Notes: a model not told the origin generated them from the letters alone. A stretch of 64,000 bases of DNA from Sclerodactyla briareus (GCA_026419785.1 JAODTK010000467.1:186001-250000), one strand, 5' to 3'. Positions 45,650 through 58,215 are shown, numbered from the stretch's first letter. Made by a program: numbers and translations.

Positions 45650-48600
45650 TTTGATAGGGTGTGAGGTAAGCTTCCAGAAGAGTTGGTGAGACTTGTTTCA
45701 ACTGCTCACGGGAACAAACATATGCTCAGACCCATTATTTGTCCTCAGTGGATTGAGAGAGCCCTATTTGTACTTGGGAAAATGAGAAGTCATATAGCAT
45801 GTCTGTCATCAATCCCAGTTAAGACCTAACAGCTGGCCATGTAATTGGATTTGGCGGTTGCTATGGAAAACCACTCAAACTCACCGAGTACCCTTGATGA
45901 GTGATCATCAACGGCCCACGATGAATCCCATCTTCCTTTAGTATTATAGAACTTGTTCTTTGTTTTTTTCAGACATGATCACCACGCTGCTGACGAGTAG
46001 ACAACAGGCACTTTTGCCTCATAGTTGCCGAGCGCCACCAGGTATTCTTTTGCCCATCTGAGAGCACCATGGAAACCCACCATCTGTCTCGATGATCACC
46101 AGGGGTGCCCTGTGTGAGGCTGATGCAGCGAGTTGAGGAGAACATCTGATGCACTGGCACCCCTGAAGTCCGTTTGACTTTATAACCAGTAAGTAAAATG
46201 TGTTTTTAGTGATAATTTCTAGTACCGTGTTGCCACCAATGGCACCTGGAACTGTGAGTCCTTTGATCATTGCCGTACGCAAAATTCCAAAAGCACTTCG
46301 CCAAAGGATCTCGGCCTATCATATGGGGAGCTTGGAGAAGCATGACAGCATGACTTCTATGATTTTAGTTTAACAGGGCTTTGGGCGATTTAAGATGCAG
46401 GATTCTTCATGCATCACCCCAGTCTTTACTGGCAACTGGAATCTCCGCATGCATTTCAGAAGTGGCTATTTGAGGAATGAACAGCTTGAGAGTATTTTAC
46501 ATGGATCCAAGGTCCTCACTGGCTCCAACTTTTCCTTCTCTTAAGAATTTTCCTAAGTTCAACACCAAATTTCCTTGCCTGAGCCCCCGTCAGACAGTGC
46601 AGGCCCGGAATGAAATATTTAAGAATCAAAGTCCTTGATCTGCTTCCCTGAAGAACCTGTGGCAGATGTCAGGTATTAGATGGCACTGAGAATTTAGAGA
46701 CATGGCTTGAAACAGTAATCCGTTCAATCCAGTACATCCATCAGTATTGAACGGCAACGATCAGTAATCCATAAAGCCTTCCCAAAATATTAAAGCTATT
46801 GTTTGATGCACATTTCTCCAGTAGCACTTCACAATTGTTTCACGTTGTCTGCACCACAAACCATTTAATGACATCAATGCTATTTCCATTTTAACAATTC
46901 CTTTCCCATTCAGGAAATTGATTGCACCTGGTCCTCAAACCCCATGGTCCTTGGCAATGCACAACACTTAGGAACGACATTTTCGGCGCAAAGCACACGA
47001 GGCCGATCGCAATCGTGGCTTCCTATAGACATTTGTCTTGTGGAACTATTGGGGGCTTAAAGAAGAATCTTTTGGGTGATTCAATGTGCTGTTATAGACT
47101 CGCGAACTCTTCCCAGACCCAGATGCCCAGCAGTTTGGCTTGATGTCTTCATTCAGTTTCCAGCTAAGCTTTTGAACTTGTCGACCCAGTGACAACTATT
47201 GGTGAGGGCATGGAGGGGTATGGGGAAGTTTGAAGATTTCCTCCTCCTTGAAAACTACAAAACATCATCTCCCACCTCGATGACAACACTCTGGTTACCC
47301 TTGGGGAAGAATGTAAAACACTCTAATACTAGTCATTATTCCTTTGAAAACTCTTTCGAGCTTTTTTTTCTAGTGTCACAGATGTAAAGGTCAGTACTTT
47401 CAAAACATTTTTTGGCAATTTCTCTGTTCTCTCATCAAGTGCTGCTGGAACACATCTTTGCTCGAAAATTATTCTCAATTACGTGTTGTAGTGAGCATAA
47501 CTCTCCGCCAAGCTTACTGTGTTATAGACTAGTGCTGAAAAGCAAACATTTCAATATATAGCTTTTACATTCTTAGTATTCTCATATCTATTCACTCCAC
47601 TTAGACAAATATTTCATCCACATTTCAAAGCTTCCAGGACTCTTGGCCAAGAGATGATCCCCCAAAAGTTTTACAACTGCTCTGTCGAGATTTCATTTAA
47701 GAGGTTGATTTATTCTGGAAGAGTGCTGACGAAGCTATATCTCTGTCATTATAGTACTCTGGGGATAACTATGCGTTTGCCATGTTATTGTATAAAATAC
47801 CTGAAGTGGGAGGATTATGTGAACAAATATTCCCTCCACATTTGTATTTTAAGCTTTCAGATAGTTGACACAGATATGTAATGTTTTTGACTGTTCCTTA
47901 TTTTGGTAATTCTCTTTTGCCTCATACTTGTGGCGGATGTGCCTGTTGCAATATCAGTGTGTCTAATGCCAACATAAGAGCTACATTCAAGGCACTAAGC
48001 ATTTGTGAGTTTGGCTTCCTCTATGTTGGACTATGTTGGACAATTTAGTCAACTATATCAGGAAAAAAAGAAAGATATGGGTGTATTCAAACGTCACATA
48101 TTCACAAGTAAAGGGGGTCAATAGTTTTTTCCAGTTAATGGGCCCAGAAATTTGAACAAACCATGCATAGCCCATGGTTCACGTAGGAACTGAGTTGAGT
48201 GGAACGGTCAAAGTATCAAAGGTTGATCACAAGTTAGAACCAATATAGTAGGATGTGCCAGCCAAACACTGCCCAGATGCTGTAAGTGCAATCCCCCAAT
48301 GACCTCATTGGTACTGGAAAGGTGGTTGAGTTCTAAAAGATGACCAAAGTCATGCCTTCATCAACCAACAATGCATTGAACAGGAACCACAGTTGTAGCA
48401 GTTCCAGCATGTACAGGAATTGCAGTATTTGGGATTTTGGAAAACGATTCTCGCGGCAATCCTGTTCTTGACCACATCTGCTAGAATGACCATGTGCATC
48501 GACACCTTGGCAGATTTCCTCCAGGCCCCCAAAAAAATAACTTTATACTTTTGTGATATTTCCATGTCATCTGAACCTCTATACTGCATCTTTGGCCACC

Positions 48601-48990
48601 CCAGTCCTCCCCCAAAGTGTCAGCTTTAGGGCAATGAAGGAACTTTGCTGTAGGAATTATTCTGTTTATGACTCAATTACAAGTTATATTTGATCCCTTC
48701 CCCATATTGTCTCACTCATCCTGTCTGATCTGATCTGCCACGTAAAGCACGTGCCAGGAAAGTTGGATGATGCGCCCCTTTTGTGCTAAAATGCGATTTC
48801 ACACAATGGCATATGTTGCCTCTCTATACCTTCGGCCTTGACGCTTCATGGGGTCAAAGATGTCCCCAGAGCTCATAAACATCAAGACCATGCTCGCAGG
48901 ACTTCCTACCCTACCGCCCCTTATATCAGCAGATATACCTTTTTGATTACTTGGTATAAGGAATCGCAGTCTGAATGAATGTCTGTGCGG
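45650..48990. other. No proven gene; one splice-flanked segment
   Basis: At 45973-46190 a strong acceptor (TTGTTTTTTTCAG) and donor (CCA|GTAAGT) flank 218 bases that are not open in any plus frame, so a non-coding RNA exon is possible. The overlapping minus-strand frames (45969-46160, 46019-46282) look like frameshifted parts of one unknown protein. A Cys-rich minus frame (48350-48589, CNSCTCWNCYNCGSC) is unassigned. Confidence 0.3.
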
Positions 48991-49139
48991 GGGTGGTATC
49001 TGTGTGACACCCCTTGTCAGCTGATCTCTAACGAACGCAAACAGGTATCAAGTTCAAAATGGGCACCTGTGTTGCTCAGTTGGAGAGGATGAACCCATCT
49101 TTTTTGTTCCATTTCAAGGCACACATGGCAAAGTTTGAA

Positions 49140-49380
49140 ACCTTGTCAACATTCTGATGAGGGCAAGTCTCGTAGGGTATGTTGGTTGCACTATGGTTGA
49201 GGAGGATCCCTATTGTTTTTTGTGTCAGGTGAAGGTCATTGGAGGTCACCCAAAGGGAAATCCTTTAAGTTCTATATCTTGGCAACGGAACATTTCAGAT
49301 AATGTTGTAATGGAGAGTCTTGTTCGTCTCGGTGAACCCCGGCGGGTGACCGCTTTCACCTTCGAGGTCAATGTTTTGTG
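49140..49380 (+). repeat. GGTCATTGG repeat unit with DR4 half-sites
   Basis: The unit follows the layout of the 34.4 and 37.6 kb arrays (CTCGTAGGGTATG, CCCTATTGTTTTTTG, GTCAGGTGAAGGTCA). It contains AGGTCATTGGAGGTCA (49233-49248), two AGGTCA half-sites four bases apart. Confidence 0.6.
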
Positions 49381-49734
49381 ACGACCAGAGCATCTTGTTT
49401 CAACCGAACAAATAGTCATATTGCACTGACATATAGGAACATGCTATCACATCCATCTCCAGCCTGTCTCTTGTAAATGGTCAAACATCCTCTAAAACAC
49501 TAATCAGTTTAATCTTTATATATTTTGCAACAAATACGTGATGGTGTTGGTGTAATGGAGAATTTTGCCAGTCTGTGAAAGCTAAATCTGGTGACTTACT
49601 TACCTAACGATTTTGTGGCCTGGGTCAGTTCTTTGTATCGACCAACTCGTCGTGTTGCAACCAACCAATAAGTCAACTACCAAAACATTTTTTTGTGCAA
49701 TGACTGCACCATGGGGGGGGGGGGTGATAGGGCA

Positions 49735-50345
49735 TCGGCATGGGGGCATCAAGTATGGTAGCTAGACCGCCCTCAGTGCCGTCAGCAATTGTCATCCATG
49801 GCGTTGAACCTTCGATTTATCCAAAAATGCAATATTTTAGTTCATATCGGCAGCCTGTACTCCTTGTCCTTCAATTGTAACAAAACGGTTTTGTGCCAGG
49901 ACCTCCCTAGCCATCAATGACCCCGGATGCCCCCTTTACTTGATGATAACTGTGACGGGCTGGCACCTGATCCGTCAATGGGGACACTTCTGTAGGTATG
50001 GGCGATTTGAGACTGGGCGATGGCGTCACCTCCTTACAGAGCAGTGTTTATCATGCACGCTCTCCAGGAGGAAGGCACAAGGGAGTGGCTAACACCATGG
50101 CAACAGCCTGTCACAAAGTTGTCTTCCTCCTCATCGCCTTCGACATGTGTTTCATCTGCATAGTGGGGGGGTTTAAGTTCCTGAAGTTTGGAAAAATGGG
50201 ACCTCAATCAGAATTTTTTTCCCTTTTGGAATTTTCTGGGAGAAGATACCACGGACATATATCAAGATGTGGTGGCGAGACACTCACAATGAGTGAAATC
50301 ATGATTTTTCGTGGCTTCCTCTCCATTGACTGCTATTAACACGAG
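49735..50345 (+). repeat. Interspersed repeat, copy 2 of 8340-8885
   Basis: It carries the longest frame of the family (49998-50339, 113 codons) with GDLRLGDGVTSLQSS, ATACHKVVFLLIAFDMCFIC and GPQSEF. It is inverted relative to the copy at 8.3-8.9 kb. The shared frame hints at an element-encoded protein, but no motif is recognised. Confidence 0.7.
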
Positions 50346-50399
50346 CTGCCCCCACGAAAAGAAAATTCGCACGGTGCGATATAAGATCCGGGGGTATAC

Positions 50400-50630
50400 G
50401 GAAGGGTTAACGCCGATTTCCCTCCAGCTTAGGGTTAGTTAATCATCACCACTAACCTTGACTCTGCTCTTCTCCACCTCAGGGTAGCCTACTCCGTCAC
50501 CCACGTTTGGTGCACAGAAGAGATCAGGGGTTACAAGCAGCGCCTTTCCAGCTCATGTTAGGCCGAGTGAATATTAATATTACGAAAGGGGTTAACGCTC
50601 GATTCCTCCAAGCTGAGGTAGTTAGGTCGC
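50400..50630 (+). repeat. Two short GGGTTAACGC repeat copies
   Basis: GGAAGGGTTAACGCCGATTTCCCTCC near 50399 and GAAAGGGGTTAACGCTCGATTCCTCC near 50583 share the same following text (AGCT...GGTTAGTTA or AGCTGAGGTAGTTAGG). Their role is unknown. Confidence 0.55.
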
Positions 50631-50949
50631 TCCACATAGGTATAACAACCGGCTCTGTTTTAAGTCTCTGTACATGATATGCAGCACTAGCTATATTCTA
50701 TGAGCAGTGATGGAGCACTCCCCAAGTAACATATATATTATCTACCCCCGGTAGCTACAGAAGCTGTAACCATGGTCTATACCCATGTCGCCCATGTCAC
50801 ATGTGTACCTTGAATGTCCTTTGAAATTATTGTTTGAGATCACAGACCTAGGGGGGGGGTTCGGGTAATCCACTGACCTCGACTGAGTCTTATCGTTTCA
50901 TTCATCACTTTCCCTACACATGTTCATGTGAATGGTATCTGGAAACACA

Positions 50950-51045
50950 TCTTGAGTCGCTGACTAGGTTAAGAGTCACATCCTCCAAGATGTTTATCCA
51001 AATCTTATCGAACCCCGAACACTAAAACCTAACTGGTACACCCAA
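50950..51045 (-). repeat. TTAGG-like short interspersed element, copy 4 (inverted)
   Basis: On the minus strand AGTTAGGTTTTAGTGTTCGG, TTCGATAAGATTTGGATAAA and CATCTTGGAGGATGTGACTC follow the element layout. Confidence 0.5.
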
Positions 51046-51369
51046 CTGGCTCTAATTTAGATTCATTCCTGCCCGGACGTGACATCTTACCGGCTCCCTC
51101 ATTGTTTACATTCTACACAGTGACAGGTTATTATCAAACAAGCAGGTTAGGGTCGTGGACATCTTGGTACTTCCAGGCACTGACTCTAATTTCATACCAA
51201 TTTTCAATTAATTCACAACTTTGTGGTATGTTCGCTCAATCCTGCCTAGGACCCTAGTCTATTAGCCCAAGCGTGATATTATATCCCCCGACACTGTAAG
51301 TGTCCGGAGATATCATGGTGTTGGGTGTGTAGCCGCCGCCGCATTCCCAGGCTTCCCTCCGCCGGAAAC

Positions 51370-51850
51370 TTATGGTGTTAGCGCAATAACTCTTTTTAAA
51401 AACAAAAACGCTTTATCCGATTGATCGAAACTTGGTACACATTCCGCCTAGTGGAAATCTCGGATGAGTTTTGAAAGTGGGCATCGCTGCAATGCTTTGA
51501 GCCGCTGAATTTGCATATGTACGCGTAAATTTTCAAGTTATTCGGATTTGAGAACGAAACTTGTGGGTAGGGACTATATTTGATCCCCAACATGTGTCGA
51601 GGTCAATTCAAGGTCATCGGAGGTCAAATTGCGACATTTTTGCGAGTTTCCCAAATTTTGTCAGATTGAACAAACTTGGTTGGTAGGGACTATAGTTATC
51701 CTCGAAAAGTGGAGGTATTTCAGGTCAAGTCGAGGTCAAATTTGCATCCTTTTTTCGATTTCCCTAATTTCGCGCGTCAGATTTGACCGAAACCTTGGTG
51801 GATGGGGGCTACTTTGTTAGAAGTAATTTTCAAAACCATCGTGGGTCAAA
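51370..51850 (+). repeat. GGTAGGGACTAT-type repeat, copy 2, with AGGTCA sites
   Basis: The start matches 20725-20840. Subunits with AAACTTG(G)TGGGTAGGGACTAT recur near 51560 and 51680. AGGTCA direct repeats lie at 51600-51616 (spacing 5), 51611-51626 (spacing 4) and 51722-51738 (spacing 5). Confidence 0.75.
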
Positions 51851-51859
51851 TTTGCTAAA

Positions 51860-53060
51860 TCTAACAGTTCCCACTAGTGTTATTTGAGCATGTGCTGTGG
51901 AAATGTCTACTAACAGTTGCAGTTCACCTCCTTTTATGTTGCAGTAATTCAGTATGACTGTATATTTATATGGCCAGGAGTGGTCCAAACATGATCTGCA
52001 AATGACACGTGCCCCATGATTGTTCTGTAACTACCACATAGGTTCATGACTATTCTCGATACTGTTCATGTGGAAGAACTCACCTCCTTGATTGACCAGC
52101 TGACTATATGTAGGTGCTGAGTGTGTGTGGAAGTAGATGGCCCAGCAGCCTTCGAGTGCCTGTCTTGATTGTGACTCGCATATCGGCAAATAAGAATGTA
52201 CATGCACTACTTTTACAGACTGGTAGTACCCAGTCCGCACTTACCAAAATGACTATGTGAACTAACCCACAAAAAGACCATCTGATTTTGAAAGCCACTT
52301 AAATGTTTCTCTTTTTTTTTCCCTCCTCTTGTTTTTTTTTTTTATCTCATTGAATTGCCGCTGTACCGTATATATCTTGTCCCATCAACTTGATATAGCA
52401 ATTAGTGTGTTTTCCATAATTTAACCAAGATAATGACTGATTTTCTAAATTCCTCACTCATACTCGGTTGACGATCATGCAGCGTCTCCTGATGAAACAT
52501 GTGATTCTTCGTCAATTGTAGAATATGTTATCTGATGATCATACCTCAGGATGATACCTCCAGCCATTAATTGATCGCCTACAATGGCATATTGAATACA
52601 TTAGGGTTTTCTTCTTGGAGTGAGCGGGTGATGTTCTACAGTAACGAACTGATCATAAGTTGAACAAATGCACAAGTGTCCAATCCTGTTTCGTAATTAA
52701 CACTGATTGACTCAAGGTGCCGAGCAACTCAATTAACTTCTATAGAGTAGGTTGACGGTGAAGTGACTTCAATCGTTCCAGCAATTATGACTCCTACCCC
52801 TCGTCTCCACTTGGACTAAACACTTCGATGTATACTAGTGACTACTAAGTGCAGCATATCATGCTCGGTGTCACTCCGGCTTTGGGCAGGTTCACAACCC
52901 ACATTTGCTGGTCGTCCTCACGCTAACACGCTTGTCCGAATCTCTCACATTCTCAAAATCTCCACCATCAATCAGGCTGTACATAATTCTCTCACTCACA
53001 TAAACATTGTTCTCAAGTTCTTTATTCCCCTACTGTCTTAACCACCCCACCCCTCACCTC
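51860..53060. other. No gene recognised
   Basis: A minus-strand segment at 52084-52174 has a good donor (AAGGAG|GTGAGT) and is open, but its acceptor is weak and its product is unknown. T-rich tracts lie at 52311-52343. Confidence 0.35.
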
Positions 53061-53073
53061 TTGTCCACGGATA

Positions 53074-53508
53074 ATGACTCATCAGTCTTTGTTAAAGTTA
53101 AAACAACAAAACGTAGACTATAGTACAGAAAATTCCGTAACTTTGTCCTCACACAGTCATTGCCCAGTCAGGTTTATAACAACCAGACAGCCTCAAATCT
53201 CTAATTGCCGCTATGTTTGTATTGATTATTCCTGGCTATTACGACATTTGGTAGGTCCATGGCTACATCGGGTGCTGCTTTCCCAGTCAGAACATGCTTT
53301 ATACTGTGTGACGGAGCCTGTAATTGCCTTGAGTTGGCATTTATGCTCAGTGACAAGCATGGGGGTCGTAACGTCAGTCACGGTGCCCGGTTTTTTTTTG
53401 CCTCACACGAATGAAATACTGCCATTCAAGGATTTGCCGCTTACGGTCAGCGCTTGTATGTCCCAGAGACCCAGTGTTATTCGTTACACACTAAAGGGCT
53501 TATCCTAA
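53074..53508 (+). CDS. Unclassified frame, 144 codons
   Basis: This is one of the longest frames in the window that is not built on repeats. It includes VCIDYSWLLRHLVGPWLHRV and SVTSMGVVTSVTVPGFFLPH. Seven Cys are spread through it and no domain is recognised. No strong splice site or Kozak context supports it. It may be an exon or chance. Confidence 0.15.
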   Translation: MTHQSLLKLKQQNVDYSTENSVTLSSHSHCPVRFITTRQPQISNCRYVCIDYSWLLRHLVGPWLHRVLLSQSEHALYCVTEPVIALSWHLCSVTSMGVVTSVTVPGFFLPHTNEILPFKDLPLTVSACMSQRPSVIRYTLKGLS

Positions 53509-53519
53509 GCTTATAAAGT

Positions 53520-55020
53520 CGAATTTTTTTAGTGTCGTTTTCTAGTGCGTGTGGCATTTTTTTCGCACAGGTACGAAATATCGATGAAATTGTTTCACTT
53601 TTCGGCCGACTGGAAGGGAATGGTACATGAACCTATCTGAAGATTTTGATACGCGATGTCAAGAAAACTGTCCTATCTGACTTTGTACAGTGTTCAGCTT
53701 TTGTTTACACCTACTGAGGCTGGTATTTTGCTATTGTGACGTAAGCATTGTGCGCGTGGTCTGGATCAGTAATAGTTGGTATCCCAATGTGAACCCAATA
53801 CTCCACACTACTGTGGTCTAGTAGCAATAATTAGCCTGCAGTACTCTCCATAGCCTGCTGTTTTCCAGTAAACCATGTGCTTCTTTTGAAACTACTTCAC
53901 AGCGATCACACGCAGTAAAATCCGAATGTCTTGTTCGACGACAAGTTGCACCTCCTACAACCATACCCTATTAGCAAGTAACGAAGTGGATAGCAGTTAA
54001 CCTGTTCTATACTACTAGTACTAGCAATCACAGTACGCTGCAAGCGATTAACCCACCTGTCCAGCTGCAGTAGGCGATCTACTCTTCGACGTCAGTTTGT
54101 AGACCATTTTCCGAGCTTATAGTCCCCTCTCTCTATCGATTTCCGATTCTCACTCTCCGGCTGTCTGACTTTCACGCGCTCTGCACTCGTTTATTTCTGC
54201 TCTTCCGCATCGGTGTAGTCAATTCAGCCCTTTCCTTTTGGCTTGGTCCTCCATTTTCGGTTTGGACCATCACTCTGCATCTGCAGCCGGCATAATCCGA
54301 GGTTGCCAATGACTACCAGTTCGTGTACGAACTCCGTGATACGAGTCTTTGTTCGTAATTTATGAGTTCTCGATCGTTATCATGAGCCAAAATTGTCTGA
54401 TTTTCGCCAGATTAAGTCACGAGAAATTCACACTAGACCGCGTGAAACGGCGGTCCGGTTCATTATTTCTTCTGATGAGCTAAGAACATTTTTTGCTTCC
54501 CTACTACATATCCATGTTTAGAGAATAAAGATCCGTGATCGGCTAAAAAATCCTATCGCGTAGCCAAGATCCGAATATCAACCTCTCCTCTATGGTGAGA
54601 GAACAGAGTAACCGCTTGTGGAATCGTAATTGTGGCCATAATCATGTCAGTGATGTGTGTCTGTTGACGCCCATTAACTATATCGTGACATGTGTTACTC
54701 TCTCTAGACAGGAAGGATCGATTCAAATTGATATACCTGCGAAATTGTCTCCGTTGGCTTTCACCGGGGGCTGGCACTGTCCGGTAATTTGTGCCGGCCT
54801 GCTTTTTTCAGTTCTGACACATTCACAGATCTTTTCTCCACGAAAACCCTAATTGTGGCGAAATTTGGGTTGTATAGCATTCTTTTTGATGAAGAATCGA
54901 TCTATCCAGGTACACTTGCATCCGTGCGAGTTCGTTTCCGAGCAGGGAGCAAAGCTGAATGGAGCTTTAATATTGTTATTCTTTTTTATATACTATATTA
55001 TTATTGGATATTATTATTGA
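53520..55020. other. No gene recognised
   Basis: C/T-rich sequence around 54120-54260 and several short frames; nothing assignable. Confidence 0.5.
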
Positions 55021-55024
55021 ATTC

Positions 55025-55490
55025 ACCATCAACTGCATGCCTCTAGTTTCACTCTCGGAGCTTGTTCCGCTGCATGTTTCCCTTCCAATCCCTGAAGTCA
55101 CTTCCAAGCAAACAGCCCAAAGTCCCTCGTTCACGGTTCACCACCAAGTTCCACCAACAATTTATACGGGGACCGTTCATTTCGCCTCTGCTGCGCCTCC
55201 CTTGTGGAATACGCTTTCTGACTTCATGTCCTTCTGGCTCGGCTCCGATGTAGCTATTTTCAGTCTCGTTTTAAAACGTTTCTCTTCACTCAGCACTTTC
55301 TGTCTGACTGATTCTCCTGTTATGTCTCTGTTGTGTGTTTACCTCTCCCCTTTTTTATCGTCCGCTGTTTATTCTTTTCTTTTCTGCTCACTTTCTTTCA
55401 GCTCTGTAAAGCGCCTAGATGCTTTTGCATTATGCCTTTATCAAGTCCTCATTCTTATTATTAACATTGCGATTACAAACTGTTACAACT
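55025..55490 (+). pseudogene. CR1/L2-like LINE, 3' end of reverse transcriptase ORF
   Basis: The plus strand reads SELVPLHVS, then across two frameshifts KVPRSRFTTK, the GD-F-x-A-A-P-x-LWN block (FASAAPPLWNTL) and FQSRFKTFLFTQHF. This is the conserved C-terminal tail of Jockey-superfamily (CR1/L2-like) non-LTR retrotransposons. It is followed by TGTAAAGCGCCTAGATGC and ATTCTTATTATTAACATT, a typical hairpin-plus-ATT 3' end. Frameshifts and stops show it is inactive. Only the last part of the element is present, as expected from 5' truncation on insertion. Confidence 0.75.
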
Positions 55491-55499
55491 AATGTAACA

Positions 55500-56030
55500 C
55501 CGGCTAAACAGTATATGCAAATGACAATCAAAATAAAATCAGAAACCCTATAGGTACGAAGGTAGGTGGTACACACTTAAAAATGCTAAAATGCGGCGGA
55601 GGGAATGTTGATAAATTCATACAATACCCAAAATTCGCCATAGAAAGTGCACATTTCATTGAATTGCAAGAATGTTTCCCACAATTTCTTTATTTGGGCT
55701 GATGAGCATGTCGAAGAACCTACCAACGGTAGATTTCGGAGGCCTTTGCGGATTTTCAACCAGTGCTCAATAAATAATGTGTGAGAGGGGGCGAATTTTT
55801 TTCAGCAACAAATGAATTACACCCTCTGAATTCCCATTCTTGTTTGCAACAGATTATTCGATCATTAACCGCCTTGAGAGCCTACCCATGATCTGCTTGC
55901 TAAAACAACAGACATTGGAAAAGTGTAAGTTACAAACTATCCCTCATCAAATAACCTTTTTTCCCCTTTTAAGTTGTATATGTTGTATCCTGGTTGGTTG
56001 TGGTCCTACGCACAGAGACTCGTTTGCGTG
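55500..56030. other. No gene recognised
   Basis: Interrupted short frames between the LINE end and the ATT microsatellite. Confidence 0.5.
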
Positions 56031-56078
56031 ATTATTTTTATTATTATTATTATTATATTATTATTATTATTATTATTA

Positions 56079-56150
<72 letters not shown>
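56031..56150. repeat. (ATT)n microsatellite, about 120 bp
   Basis: Near-continuous ATT/TTA repeats lie immediately upstream of duplicated segment A. Confidence 0.95.
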
Positions 56151-56151
<1 letters not shown>

Positions 56152-56184
56152 CACTCACGAAATCTGTTCTTTGAAGGAACTGGG

Positions 56185-58215
56185 GGGGAACGTGGAACGG
56201 CATATAGGGTGATATGTTTACCGGAAACCAACGTACATGAGTATGACCATGGCCTGCAGGTGGAATCATAGGCATAACCTTGAATCCTGAAACGCTGCGG
56301 ATGTAGGTCTGTGCTTCCTTCCTGTGTCGGATGGAGGCTGATTTCGATTCCATGATCGCCGCAGTTCCGTGACCGTTGCATCGACCGACTAATGAAGAAC
56401 GTAAAGGCAGGAATGGAAGCAGATGGGAAACACGGAGAGCCATCAGATCACATTGGTGAAGTGCATAGATCGTCTCGACCAGACAAACATTCGTCAACAT
56501 TGTTAACATGGTGGCTCTTATGTCATAACCAAATGGATCTGTCTACATAAAGGGTCAAATGAATGAGTTCCTGCATCAAAGTTGCTCGATGGTCTTCAAC
56601 GCCAAACCTTCCACAAGAAGCGTGTAACCATGTTGGCAATGAAGAAAACGTGTCAATGTCACAGAGTACGACCTTTTATGACACGTAGTCATTTCCTCAC
56701 CTGTTATCGGGCTCAAGGCCCGTAGTCGCACAGTGATGTCAAGAATGTCCTTGCGTAATACATGAATTCGCTCCCGTGCCGTCTTTGTTTGAGGGTTTCC
56801 AGGTTCACCAAAGATTCTGCCGGACTATATCTTATTCGTCAACGACGTGCCTGAACATATCCAATCAGAAGCTATATGTTTGCAAATAACCCAATGTCTC
56901 AAGACATGAGTTCTGCTCACGACATGGAATTCTATAGGATGACATACTCGGGAAAATTGATTACACACTGGGCTGCTCAATGTAAATCCTGTCTAGTGCC
57001 AGTTCCAGATGTTGGAACTGTCAGAACTACACATCATTATAAAAGGACGACAAGCATCATTACAACTCGCGCGCTTAAAGGCGATATTATGAAGTGTTCA
57101 AAACTCATATTGATGTTCATCCAAGAGCCACAGGAAGAAAGAAAACAAAGTTACATAGTAGATCTCACATTATCTCAGACGAACTTTTTTTTTTCACAAA
57201 TCGAAGTTACAAATACCTGGAACAGGATTGGCTGATGATGTTGTTAACTCTGTAAACCTAAATCTTTCGAACAAGAATAAGAAGGTGTTCATCACTTCGA
57301 GGCCAACCAAAATTCTGGCAGCCTCAATGACACCTACATTACATGGTTTATCTGTCTGTTGGACTTTTTGTCCCTTGTCTGTATATGACTTTCTGTCAGT
57401 TCTAACTATCGCCTGTCAGTCCTCTATATACGCTCTCAAGATGAAGAAATGATCTAAAGAAGAACAAATCTAATTTCCATAATAGGGGCGTAGGAAAGTT
57501 ACGGAATATCCTCCGAATAAGATAAATGAGTTATATATGGACCATAATTCGTTCTTTTTCTTATCATTTTACAGGAGTTTCAGTACCAATGAACTAAAAG
57601 CATACCAGCAGCTTGTTCGCAAAAAGCCGAAACTGAAGAAGTGTAGTTTGCCTGATTTACTCTGTTCACTAACTGTCGAAGTGAGCTACAAACGATACAA
57701 TTATTTATCATTTGTTGAACTGATAGTGTTGCATACGGACAAAGTTAAAACGTTTTGTTTAGAATATGCCTCTCCACCCACTCGTTCCCTCACGCAATTG
57801 TCAGATAGATATAGATTCAAGGCATAGCGGAGTGGGCCTAACTCCTGGATGCTACAATAATGAATAATATGCACCTCTTTGTGTTCAAAGACACTGGTAG
57901 ACATTCTAGGTTGAAGTTAACTACATTGACAAATATGTCGAAAAATATCTCAAATCAGCTGTCCAAGTACTTGGCAATGATAGAGTAGGTACTCTCCAGA
58001 ATTTAGCTCATAATCATTTGAAGTTTGGGTGTGTGTTCCAATTCCATCACAAAAAATGTTCACAGGGGAATAATCAGTAGTTCCCTCACCCAACCCTTTG
58101 AATTCTACTACATTGCCTTCCGACCTAACGGAACGGTCATTGAAATCCGCCATATATGTCTTCTATGACTTAAACAACCGCAAAATGAACCGATTGTTGC
58201 ATCACACGCATGGTG
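56185..58215 (+). repeat. 2-kb direct duplication, copy A
   Basis: Copy A matches 59140-61110 end to end, from CGTGGAACGGCA to CGATTGTTGCATCACA, with many indels. Internal landmarks in both include TTTGAGGGTTTCCAGGTTCA, TTACAGGAGTTTCAGTACCA and GGTAGACATTCTAGGTTGAA. It carries a degenerate reverse-transcriptase fragment. Confidence 0.9.
56790..57240 (+). pseudogene. Non-LTR reverse-transcriptase fragment, copy A (FANN)
   Basis: GFPGSPKILPDYILFVNDVP (LFVND at 56832-56846) fits the segment before the catalytic centre in Jockey-superfamily RT. One frame away lies YMFANNPMSQD (56879-56890), where the expected FADD reads FANN. Copy B keeps FADD, so G-to-A changes removed both catalytic Asp codons. 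Later text (NVNPV, QFQML) follows the usual order. It is a dead relic. Confidence 0.5.

Noticed and set aside
56031..56150. Leu/Ile-rich frame
   Set aside because: It is the translation of the ATT microsatellite.
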